From Flavobacteriales bacterium (lineage in GTDB: Bacteria > Bacteroidota > Bacteroidia > Flavobacteriales_D > Sanyastnellaceae): a stretch of DNA of 6,359 nt. The translations under genes were made by a program, and so were the position numbers. The stretch lies in assembly GCA_027488055.1 (NCBI GenBank), contig JAIYCK010000232.1, positions 1-6,359 on the forward strand. Direction: 5' to 3'. Under the pieces are notes generated by a model that was given only the letters and a program-made list of their open reading frames with translations, was not told the origin of the DNA and did not search any database. This document shows, one piece after another, positions 1 to 5,514 of the stretch. Numbering within the stretch: the stretch's first letter is position 1; each line of letters opens with the position of its first letter.

Positions 1-332
1 AAATGAACTTGCCTCCGCTATTTGACGAGGACATCACACGCTTGGAACAAGCCATCGATGCGATGGAGAACGATTTGGAGCCCATGCGTTCCTTCGTGTT
101 GCCGGGTGGAGCCATGCAAGTGTCTCATTGCCACATTGCACGATGCGTATGCCGAAGGGCCGAGCGATTGGCCACAGCATTGCACGAGTTAGATCCACGG
201 CACGAAAGAGCGGTCATTTACCTCAATCGCTTGTCGGATTACTTATTTGTGCTTTCCCGCAAAATGTCCAAGGATTTGAAGGCCGAAGAGATGCCGTGGA
301 AGCCGCGCCTGGCGCCCGATCAGAACACCTAA
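1..332 (+). CDS. Cob(I)alamin adenosyltransferase, PduO-type, 3' part only
   Basis: Enzymes of this family transfer the adenosyl group of ATP to cob(I)alamin, making coenzyme B12 in the cytoplasm. The visible 109 residues hold the family's C-terminal helical core. Counting from the first visible Met (base 3), FVLPGG is at 31-36, followed by SHCHIAR and then CVCRRAER to residue 55, the arginine-rich ATP-binding signature. YLNRLSDYLFVLSR lies at 73-86, and a terminal Trp (W99) is in the usual place. Full-length members are about 185-190 residues and begin with a glycine-rich ATP-binding segment (TKTGDxG type) that is absent here. The gene therefore starts left of the window, and the ATG at base 3 is almost certainly an internal Met. 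The stop is TAA at 330-332. A weak hairpin (TGCAA/TTGCA, 341-360, then TTTT) follows, but it is too poor to call a terminator. The family call is secure; the gene symbol is not. Confidence 0.93.
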   Translation, partial: MNLPPLFDEDITRLEQAIDAMENDLEPMRSFVLPGGAMQVSHCHIARCVCRRAERLATALHELDPRHERAVIYLNRLSDYLFVLSRKMSKDLKAEEMPWKPRLAPDQNT

Positions 333-375
333 AGCCCATGTGCAATAAGGATTTGTTGCATTTTGTGTTGCTGTT

Positions 376-404
376 TTGATTTTACACAAAAATGATTACT
401 TTCG
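376..404 (+). promoter_or_regulatory. Bacteroidota-type promoter for the DUF2795 gene
   Basis: A -33-like TTG (376-378, inside TTTTG) lies 18 bp before TACTTTCG (397-404), which matches the Bacteroidota -7 consensus TAnnTTTG at all but one fixed position. Transcription would begin a few bases later, near 408-411, giving a leader of about 105-110 nt before the ATG at 517. The leader has a run of eight A's (414-421), a small hairpin (GCAAGG-CAAC-CTTTGC, 428-443, one G-U pair) and two TTTTACG copies (460-466 and 493-499) 33 bp apart. No Shine-Dalgarno stretch precedes the ATG. A second, weaker box, AACCTTTG (435-442), has no -33 partner. Confidence 0.55.
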
Positions 405-516
405 CACAACGCTAAAAAAAACGTGAAGCAAGGCAACCTTTGCACACTAGGAAGTCCTTTTTTACGTACAGCGAAATGGATATAAACAAAAGTTTTACGC
501 AATAAAAGATAGTACT

Positions 517-738
517 ATGTATTGGACATTGGAATTGGCATCATATCTCGAAGATGCACCCTGGCCCGCCACAAAAGATGAGTTGATTGACTACGCCATG
601 CGCGCAGGTGCGCCGTTGGAGGTCGTTGAGAATTTGCAACAAATCGAAGACGATGAAGAAATTTTCGATACCATCGAAGATATTTGGCCTGATTATCCCA
701 CCAAGGAGGATTTCTTCTTCAATGAGGATGAATACTGA
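517..738 (+). CDS. Small acidic DUF2795 protein
   Basis: This is a complete 73-residue protein of unknown function that resembles the DUF2795 family. The family pattern is visible as aromatic/hydrophobic residues, then WPATKDELIDYA (about 16-27), then GAPLEVVENLQ (31-41). In the family a 'PAtKdELi..A...GAp.eV...L' pattern forms a small helical domain. The C-terminal part (WPDYPTKEDFFFNEDEY, 57-73) looks like the Bacteroidota version that I recall. By my count it has 22 Asp/Glu against 3 Lys/Arg, so it is strongly acidic, with no signal peptide, membrane segment or cysteine. That suggests a soluble cytoplasmic protein, possibly a partner for a basic protein or RNA-binding complex, which is inference only. 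It stands alone, with its own promoter and leader upstream and two hairpins downstream. The ATG at 517 fits because the conserved segment begins almost at once. Confidence 0.88.
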   Translation: MYWTLELASYLEDAPWPATKDELIDYAMRAGAPLEVVENLQQIEDDEEIFDTIEDIWPDYPTKEDFFFNEDEY

Positions 739-762
739 TTCGTATTTCTCACACAAAGAGTA

Positions 763-790
763 ACAAGTATTGTAAAATACTTGTGTTTTC
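763..790 (+). terminator. AT-rich hairpin after the DUF2795 gene
   Basis: A perfect 9-bp inverted repeat, ACAAGTATT (763-771) and AATACTTGT (776-784), encloses a 4-nt GTAA loop. GTTTTC follows on the + strand, 24 bp past the DUF2795 stop. The stem is AT-rich and the T-run short, so it could be a weak intrinsic terminator or an mRNA 3'-end stabiliser. On the minus strand no T-run follows, which favours the + reading. A stronger terminator follows 19 bp downstream. Confidence 0.45.
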
Positions 791-802
791 ATGGTAAAAG
801 GG

Positions 803-834
803 ACCGTTCGCTCGAAAGAGTGGGCGGTTTTTTT
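803..834 (+). terminator. Intrinsic terminator with GAAA tetraloop
   Basis: ACCGTTCGCTC (803-813) pairs with GAGTGGGCGGT (818-828) around a GAAA loop, giving 11 continuous pairs including three G-U wobbles. A run of seven T's (828-834) follows at once. Read on the minus strand the three wobbles become C-A mismatches and only four T's follow, so the element works best for + strand transcripts, ending the DUF2795 unit. It may stop minus-strand lysC transcripts, which run into it, only inefficiently. Confidence 0.85.
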
Positions 835-839
835 ATGGC

Positions 840-2102
840 TTATCGAACCACCATCCGCACTGTTTGCCTGCTTTTTTGCTCCAACAAAACGTCCCGGCCA
901 GCAGTCAGTTGAGCCAATGTCTGATCATCCCAATGGCGCACTGTAATCAAGGTAAGTCCCTCATTGTAGCGGATGGCGTAATGCCCGCGCATGGCCTCAA
1001 ACAACAAACCACGTTTGTAGGTATCGGTATCAATGCAAATCGAAAAACTGATGGCCGAATTTTCCATCAGATTCACCCGAATGCCAATTTCTGATAAGGT
1101 GCCAAATATCTCGCGCAAATTGTCTTCCACAATGAAACTAAAATCCTTGGGAATAAAACTCACGAGATCTTGATTGCCCTTGAAAATATAACTGGGCACC
1201 AAATGATCACTGGAGGTATTTTCTTGAATGATACTGCCTGCTTCTTCGGGGTGAATGAAACTTTTGATGTAGAGCGGAATCCCTTTGTTTTGTAGCGGTT
1301 TGATCGTTTTTGGATGAATGACACTGGCGCCGTAATAGGCCAGCTCAATGGCTTCACGAAAACTGATGCTATCCAATTTCACTGTATTATCAAACCATTT
1401 GGGGTCAGCATTGAGCATACCGGGCACGTCCTTCCAAATGGTCACTGTGGCTGCGTCGAATAGAAAGGCCATGATGGCTGCGGTGAAATCTGAGCCTTCT
1501 CTTCCCAAGGTAGTCGTAAGTCCTTGCGCTGTGCTTCCAATAAATCCTTGCACGATAAAAATACTGTTCGGTTCCATGGATTGTGCAATGGCTGCAGCAC
1601 GCGAGGAGCTCAACTCCCAGTCCACACGCGCATCACGATGGCGGGCATCGGTGCATATCAGTCTTCGCACATCGAGCCAAGTGCTCCCAATGCCTGATGC
1701 CGTCAAATATCCATGTACCAAAGCGGTGGATAGCAATTCGCCGTAGGATACGATTTGATCGTAGGCTTGATCATACGAGCCAGCGATAGGAGATGCCAAA
1801 ACAGTTTGAAGACTTTCCCATTGCTGATCAAAGCCCTGCATGTCTGCAGCTGTGAGCAAAAGGTCGTCGGCAATGGCGGTATGAAAGGCCAAGATCGTTT
1901 GCAAGGGTTGTGCATAATCCTCACCTTGAAAGCGTTTTTCGTGAATCATTTCCAAGGCATTGGTCGTCTTGCCCATGGCGCTTATAACGACCACCAAAGG
2001 ACCTTGTTGATAGTGCTGAATGATATGCGCCACGTTGCGCACCGCTGCGGCATCTTTCACAGAGGCACCGCCGAATTTGAATACATGTAGTTGCGAGGAC
2101 AT
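840..2102 (-). CDS. lysC: Aspartate kinase (monofunctional)
   Basis: It phosphorylates L-aspartate with ATP, the first step of the lysine, threonine, methionine and diaminopimelate pathway, in the cytoplasm. The ATG at 2102 gives 420 residues; a TTG one codon upstream is a less likely start. Visible landmarks are KFGGAS (9-14), SAMGKTTNAL (41-50), GEL (121-123), TLGREGSDFTAA (198-209, holding the catalytic Arg and Asp region), WKDVPGMLNADP (223-234) and ELAYYGASVIHPKTI (253-267). Together these form a complete kinase domain. Residues about 305-420 should be the ACT regulatory region, but they diverge from the enterobacterial LysC form, and allosteric control by lysine or threonine cannot be read from them. 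There is no homoserine dehydrogenase fusion. The gene follows a GNAT gene by 48 bp on the same strand and may be cotranscribed with it. No other pathway gene lies in the window. The TAA stop is only a few bases from a terminator that serves the opposite strand. Confidence 0.95.
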   Translation of the reverse strand: MSSQLHVFKFGGASVKDAAAVRNVAHIIQHYQQGPLVVVISAMGKTTNALEMIHEKRFQGEDYAQPLQTILAFHTAIADDLLLTAADMQGFDQQWESLQTVLASPIAGSYDQAYDQIVSYGELLSTALVHGYLTASGIGSTWLDVRRLICTDARHRDARVDWELSSSRAAAIAQSMEPNSIFIVQGFIGSTAQGLTTTLGREGSDFTAAIMAFLFDAATVTIWKDVPGMLNADPKWFDNTVKLDSISFREAIELAYYGASVIHPKTIKPLQNKGIPLYIKSFIHPEEAGSIIQENTSSDHLVPSYIFKGNQDLVSFIPKDFSFIVEDNLREIFGTLSEIGIRVNLMENSAISFSICIDTDTYKRGLLFEAMRGHYAIRYNEGLTLITVRHWDDQTLAQLTAGRDVLLEQKSRQTVRMVVR

Positions 2103-2107
2103 CAAAG

Positions 2108-2115
2108 CGAAATTA
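2108..2115 (-). promoter_or_regulatory. Possible -7 box close to the lysC start
   Basis: Read on the minus strand this is TAATTTCG, one fixed base away from TAnnTTTG, ending 5 nt before the lysC ATG. Transcription from it would give an almost leaderless mRNA. I see no -33 TTTG at the right distance, and the box lies in the short gap after the GNAT gene, so read-through from that gene may be the main source of lysC mRNA. Confidence 0.3.
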
Positions 2116-2150
2116 AGACATTATGCAGATGGGTGATGTGTTGCCAAGAA

Positions 2151-2603
2151 TCAAAATAAGATCTTGCCATTGATCCATTCGGGATCGAGCACAGCGTTGT
2201 ATTTCCGATAAAAATTCAAAGCGGGCTCATTCCAATCCAAGACCTGCCAGCATATACCTGCCATTCCATCGGCCTTGGCTTGTGCCACACATTGTTCGAA
2301 GAGGCGATGTCCGATGCCTTGACCGCGATACGGTTCTTGCACATAAAAGTCTTCGAGATAAGTCATGGCCCCTTTCCAAGTGGAATAGCGCACATAACAC
2401 AACGCCATGCCAACCACCACGCCCGCGTGCTCTGCTACCAGTAGGTTGAATAAGGGTCGATCACCAAAGCCATCGAGGCGCATTTGTGCGGCCGTATGGG
2501 TCACTTCATGGGGGGCTTTTTCATACAGTGCCAACTCATGCACCAGATCCATCACTGCATCCACGTCGTCTGCCGTGCCATTGCGAATTATGATTTCTTC
2601 CAT
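2151..2603 (-). CDS. GNAT N-acetyltransferase, SSAT-like
   Basis: This is a complete 150-residue GCN5-related acetyltransferase, expected to move an acetyl group from acetyl-CoA to an amine in the cytoplasm. Order of landmarks: the N-terminal IRNGTADDVDAVMDLVHELA strand-helix (6-25), DGFGDRPLF (44-52), YLEDFYV (82-88), the acetyl-CoA loop YRGQGIG (92-98), and WNEPALNFYRKYNA (124-137). The pieces DGFG, YLEDFYV, RGxGIG and WNEPxxNFY match the spermidine/spermine acetyltransferase branch, in which the Tyr of NFY (Y132 here) and the Glu of LED (E84) act in catalysis. The substrate could be a polyamine, thialysine-like compound or another diamine; the sequence does not decide. It is shorter at the C terminus than human SSAT (171 residues). 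It lies just upstream of lysC and diverges from rbfA. The ATG start at 2603 is supported by the usual spacing to the first strand. Confidence 0.9.
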   Translation of the reverse strand: MEEIIIRNGTADDVDAVMDLVHELALYEKAPHEVTHTAAQMRLDGFGDRPLFNLLVAEHAGVVVGMALCYVRYSTWKGAMTYLEDFYVQEPYRGQGIGHRLFEQCVAQAKADGMAGICWQVLDWNEPALNFYRKYNAVLDPEWINGKILF

Positions 2604-2607
2604 GGCG

Positions 2608-2615
2608 TGAAATTA
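2608..2615 (-). promoter_or_regulatory. Possible -7 box for the GNAT gene
   Basis: On the minus strand this reads TAATTTCA, two fixed positions off TAnnTTTG, ending 4 nt before the GNAT ATG. A TTG lies 16 bp upstream, a little short of the spacing seen for the 376-404 promoter. If used, the mRNA would have almost no leader. The 74-bp gap to the divergent rbfA gene is the only place for a promoter. Confidence 0.35.
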
Positions 2616-2665
2616 CACATTCTGCTCCAAGCAAGTCCACTGGAAGGATTATCGCTCGAATGTCT

Positions 2666-2673
2666 TAAATTTG
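2666..2673 (+). promoter_or_regulatory. -7 box for the rbfA-permease unit
   Basis: TAAATTTG is an exact match to the Bacteroidota -7 consensus TAnnTTTG. It ends 4 nt before the rbfA ATG, so the predicted transcript is leaderless or nearly so. No clear -33 TTTG is found at 18-20 bp; the closest is TGG at 2641-2643, 22 bp away. The position in a divergent gap, with no other room for a promoter, supports use. Confidence 0.5.
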
Positions 2674-2677
2674 CACC

Positions 2678-3016
2678 ATGGCAAGTGTGCGTTTAGAAAA
2701 AGTAGGAGCCTTGGTGCGCAAGGAAATGAGTACCATGTTTCAGTTGAATATGAATGTCATGTTCAATGGAGTGATGATTACCGTGACCAATGTGCGCATA
2801 TCACCAGATATGGGCTTGGCGAAGGTATATCTCAGTATTTTTCCTACCGAGCGCAAGGCAGAAACCATGACATTGCTCGAAGAAAAAACGGGTTTACTGC
2901 GCAAAATGCTCGCCGACAAGGTGGCCAAACAATTGCGAAAAGCACCCGATCTTCGTTTCTACTTAGATGATTCACTCGATTATTTTGAGGAGATTGATCG
3001 CCTCTTAAAAAAATAA
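2678..3016 (+). CDS. rbfA: 30S ribosome-binding factor A
   Basis: RbfA binds the immature 30S subunit near the 5' end of 16S rRNA and assists late maturation, notably in the cold. The protein is 112 residues, the usual length, with the single KH-like fold expected. The N-terminal helix RLEKVGALVRKEMSTMF is at 5-21, the strand segment VMITVTNVRISPDMGLAKVYLSI at about 32-54, and the C-terminal helix LLRKMLADKVAKQLRKAPDLRFYLDDSLDYFEEIDRLL at about 73-110. The late 'R.aP.LrFylDdSldy...Id.Ll' pattern is diagnostic. The ATG at 2678 places the first helix normally. The permease gene begins 13 bp after the stop, so the two are almost surely cotranscribed; I recall this gene pair from other Bacteroidota genomes. 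Confidence 0.95.
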   Translation: MASVRLEKVGALVRKEMSTMFQLNMNVMFNGVMITVTNVRISPDMGLAKVYLSIFPTERKAETMTLLEEKTGLLRKMLADKVAKQLRKAPDLRFYLDDSLDYFEEIDRLLKK

Positions 3017-3029
3017 GTCCAAAAATTCC

Positions 3030-4226
3030 TTGGGTATATCCTTGTTCATAGCCCGTAGGCACCTGTTTTCGAGAAAATCGCGGGGTATTATCAATATTAT
3101 TTCCATGATTTCTACCTTGGTGGTAGCTTTTGTGACGGCGGCCATGATCGTAGTGCTCAGCGCCTTCAATGGCATCGACGACTTGGTCAAAAAGTTGTTT
3201 TCCAATTTTGATACACCCCTTACCATCGTGCCAGTGGAAGGTCGGTTTTTTGCCGATTCCTTATTGACGGATCAAGCTTTGTTGGGCATTCAGGGTATCA
3301 AAGGAATCAGCCGTGTGATTGAAGAAGATGCCTGGCTCAACTACGCCGACCGCAATGCTGTAGCTACCATCAAAGGGGTGGAGGATAGCTATGTGGCTTT
3401 ATCTCCGTTGAGCGAAATGATGTACGAAGGTGAAATGGTGCTTCGCTCCGATAGTGTGCCTTTTGCCATTGTGGGTCTAGGTGTCCGCAGCGAATTGTAC
3501 ATGCCGGTAGGACAAGGACTTCCAACCATTATGGAAATCAATGCACCCGTCCGCGGACGCAAGTTATCACGCTACAAAGAAAATGCCTTCAACCGTCGCG
3601 CCACCAATGTGAGCGGTGTGTTTTCTGTGAATGCGGAGCTCGATTCCAAATACGTCTTATTGCCATTGAAGGAAACGCGACAATTATTCGAAATGCCAAA
3701 CGAGGTGTCTGCTATTGAGATATTTCTCAATCAACCCGAGGATTTGGAGGGTGTGCAGAATGAATTGTTGAAGCTCCTACCTCCAGGACTCAAGGTGCAG
3801 TCGAGATTCGAAAAGAACGCGCTCATCTACAAAACCAATGCGAGTGAGAAGTGGGCCACCTTCCTGATCTTACTCTTCATCCTTCTCATAGCTTGCTTCA
3901 ACATCATTGCTGCGCTCACCATGTTGATCATCGAAAAAAAGCGCGACATCTTCACACTTATGAGCATGGGCGCCACCATCCATGAGGTGCGTCGTATTTT
4001 TATCAATTTGATTGGGGCCATGGGCGGGACTATTTTGGGTGTGACCTTGTGTTTAGCACAGCAACGTTTTGGCTTGATTGCCATGCAAGGGGCCATGGTA
4101 GACCACTATCCGGTGAGTGTCCAATGGCAAGATGTGTTGGGTATTTGGTTGGTAGTAACGACCATGGGCGCAATGTTTTCGTTGTTTTTAGTGCGATTGT
4201 TAATGAATCGTTTTGTGAAACAATAA
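3030..4226 (+). CDS. FtsX-like ABC permease, LolC/LolE type
   Basis: This inner-membrane ABC transporter subunit has 398 residues. Its layout is that of LolC/LolE: a short cytoplasmic start (FIARRHLFSRKSRG, 6-19), helix 1 (about 21-47), a large periplasmic MacB-like domain (about 48-272), then helices at about 276-301, 323-345 and 368-391. The motif EKKRDIFTLMSMGAT (302-316), after helix 2, corresponds to the cytoplasmic coupling segment that meets the ATPase. Known relatives lift lipoproteins from the inner membrane toward the outer membrane; that role is likely but not proven here. No ATPase gene is in the window, so the partner is encoded elsewhere. The start must be TTG at 3030 (or TTG at 3042). 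The upstream in-frame stop is at 3006-3008, no ATG or GTG lies between it and FIARR, and the first ATG (3105) would cut into helix 1. It follows rbfA by 13 bp, suggesting coupled translation. Confidence 0.92.
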   Translation: MGISLFIARRHLFSRKSRGIINIISMISTLVVAFVTAAMIVVLSAFNGIDDLVKKLFSNFDTPLTIVPVEGRFFADSLLTDQALLGIQGIKGISRVIEEDAWLNYADRNAVATIKGVEDSYVALSPLSEMMYEGEMVLRSDSVPFAIVGLGVRSELYMPVGQGLPTIMEINAPVRGRKLSRYKENAFNRRATNVSGVFSVNAELDSKYVLLPLKETRQLFEMPNEVSAIEIFLNQPEDLEGVQNELLKLLPPGLKVQSRFEKNALIYKTNASEKWATFLILLFILLIACFNIIAALTMLIIEKKRDIFTLMSMGATIHEVRRIFINLIGAMGGTILGVTLCLAQQRFGLIAMQGAMVDHYPVSVQWQDVLGIWLVVTTMGAMFSLFLVRLLMNRFVKQ

Positions 4227-4287
4227 AGGGATGGGCTGTACCATGAATGGCTACTACCGAAGTCAACGTATCCCTTGCCACATGGAT

Positions 4288-4314
4288 CAATTAATTCGAT
4301 CTTAATTGCTTTTT
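4288..4314 (+). terminator. Possible weak terminator after the permease gene
   Basis: CAATTAA (4288-4294) and TTAATTG (4302-4308) form a perfect 7-bp stem with a TTCGATC loop, followed by C and five T's (4310-4314). The position, about 60 bp after the permease stop, is right, but the stem has only one G-C pair and may be weak. A longer-range repeat, AAGGGAT (4226-4232) with ATCCCTT (4270-4276), lacks a T-run. Nothing else is seen in the 121-bp gap apart from the weak promoter box. Confidence 0.4.
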
Positions 4315-4332
4315 CTCCACCCATTTGTATTG

Positions 4333-4340
4333 TAAATTGG
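4333..4340 (+). promoter_or_regulatory. Weak -7-like box before the secreted protein gene
   Basis: TAAATTGG differs from TAnnTTTG at one fixed position and ends 7 nt before the ATG at 4348. The nearest upstream TTG with any claim (4306-4308) is 24 bp away, too far for the usual spacing, and it lies inside the proposed terminator stem. Weak support. Confidence 0.3.
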
Positions 4341-4347
4341 CTCAATC

Positions 4348-5514
4348 ATGCGTTTCCTAGTACTTCTTTTTTCTTTGTTTCCACTGTTCGCGGCTGCGCA
4401 ATCGGAAGTGCCATTTGATAGTCTGCATACCAGCCATACGTGGTCATTCGATGGAGATACTTTGGCTCAAGAATGCAAGGAAATTTCGAAGTACAAATGG
4501 AATAAATTGGTCTTTTATTCATCCATCGGCACCGATCATAGTGGCAAACCAGATACAACTATTTTGAGCCATCAATACCGTGCAAATGGCCAACGTCTCA
4601 GTACACAAGAATACCGCTCACATGTGACGGAATGTGCAAGAACGCGTCCGATCGCTTACACGGATTCCATGTGGGGCATGTACAGTTGGATGGATGATAA
4701 ACCGAGCGTGTATGTTGCCTACGAACCATGTCTTATACGCTACAACGCATCTACGCATTGGGTCGGTGATTTGGCCGTTCGCACTTCTGAATTGTACGAG
4801 GATTCAATCATGCGCGCCACCCTCGATTCGGTGTGGTTTGATGATCGCCAGCGCCCTACCCGGATCGTAAAATGGGTGAACGGATTAAAAAATTATAGCG
4901 AAACGTGCGAATACAAAGTGCTTGAGGATGATAGTATCCAAGACGTGAGAAGCATTTGGGACAATGGTGAACAAATTATGTGGTTGTCGAAATATCGGAT
5001 CATGGAGGGCGATACCATCGTGGTGTATCAACGCTTCGGTCCCGATGATCGCAATCCAGAGCTGCGTGAGTCATTTTGGATATACGATGAGCGGCATAAG
5101 CAAACCGCGTATGTGGGCAAAGTGAATGGTAAGGAAACGAGTCGCGTAGATATAACCTATGATGCCAATGGGTTTGTCGAGTCCCACGTGCGTTATGAAA
5201 ATGCGTCTGTAGCTGGTGAGCGCGAAAGTTGGAAGTGGATCGTTTCACCATCAGTCACCGAGGTGATCCATTTTACAAAGGACTTGACGCATTACAGCAA
5301 AACGATCAGTCTGCAGCTGGATAAGAAAAAATGCAAGTGGATTTACAGTAGCATTGTGGGTTGGAAAGATCCGAATGTGCTCGTTCCCCATCCCGATAAT
5401 CTGAGATTGACGCATTACGTAGAATACGATGCAATGGATCGTGTATTGTTTCAACAGAACTACCAAGACGATGGTCGGCTATCGTATCAAGCCATGCATC
5501 ATTACGAACCCTAG
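4348..5514 (+). CDS. Secreted protein of unknown function with YD-like units
   Basis: I do not recognise a named family. The 388-residue protein starts with a clear Sec signal peptide: Arg at 2, a hydrophobic core at 3-14 and an AAA-QS junction with cleavage expected after A17. It is therefore exported, to the periplasm or cell surface. No lipobox and no later membrane helix is seen. The mature part is rich in Tyr, Trp, Asp and Arg, and contains degenerate units of the form (Y/F/W)D-x-x-x-(R/K/F)-then strand: 76-90, 163-179, 203-216, 245-263, 270-286 and 359-377. These recall the beta-hairpin YD/RHS or YwqK-like repeats common in Bacteroidota surface proteins, but spacing is irregular. There are five cysteines (43, 96, 128, 187, 329), an odd number. 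I see no type IX secretion C-terminal domain; the protein ends at YEP. It follows the permease by 121 bp and converges on the SOD gene, with which it shares a CTAG stop site. Confidence 0.75.
   Translation: MRFLVLLFSLFPLFAAAQSEVPFDSLHTSHTWSFDGDTLAQECKEISKYKWNKLVFYSSIGTDHSGKPDTTILSHQYRANGQRLSTQEYRSHVTECARTRPIAYTDSMWGMYSWMDDKPSVYVAYEPCLIRYNASTHWVGDLAVRTSELYEDSIMRATLDSVWFDDRQRPTRIVKWVNGLKNYSETCEYKVLEDDSIQDVRSIWDNGEQIMWLSKYRIMEGDTIVVYQRFGPDDRNPELRESFWIYDERHKQTAYVGKVNGKETSRVDITYDANGFVESHVRYENASVAGERESWKWIVSPSVTEVIHFTKDLTHYSKTISLQLDKKKCKWIYSSIVGWKDPNVLVPHPDNLRLTHYVEYDAMDRVLFQQNYQDDGRLSYQAMHHYEP
5511..5514. other. Shared CTAG stop site of two convergent genes
   Basis: The palindrome CTAG carries TAG on the + strand (5512-5514, end of the secreted-protein gene) and TAG on the - strand (5511-5513, end of the SOD gene). 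The two coding regions overlap by 3 bp. No space is left for an intergenic terminator, so each transcript must run into the other gene's antisense strand before ending. Confidence 0.9.

Noticed and set aside
341..364. Hairpin TGCAA/TTGCA followed by TTTT after the adenosyltransferase gene
   Set aside because: It has only five base pairs, a 10-nt loop and a short T-run, too weak to call a terminator.
128..379. 83-codon open frame overlapping the adenosyltransferase end
   Set aside because: It is an alternative frame of a well-supported gene, with low-complexity basic composition typical of shadow frames.
1348..1746. 132-codon open frame on the + strand inside lysC
   Set aside because: It lies fully antisense to a clear aspartate kinase, its protein resembles no family, and it has no promoter or spacing of its own.
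4226..4276. AAGGGAT/ATCCCTT inverted repeat after the permease gene
   Set aside because: It has a 7-bp stem with a 37-nt loop and no T-run, so chance is likely.
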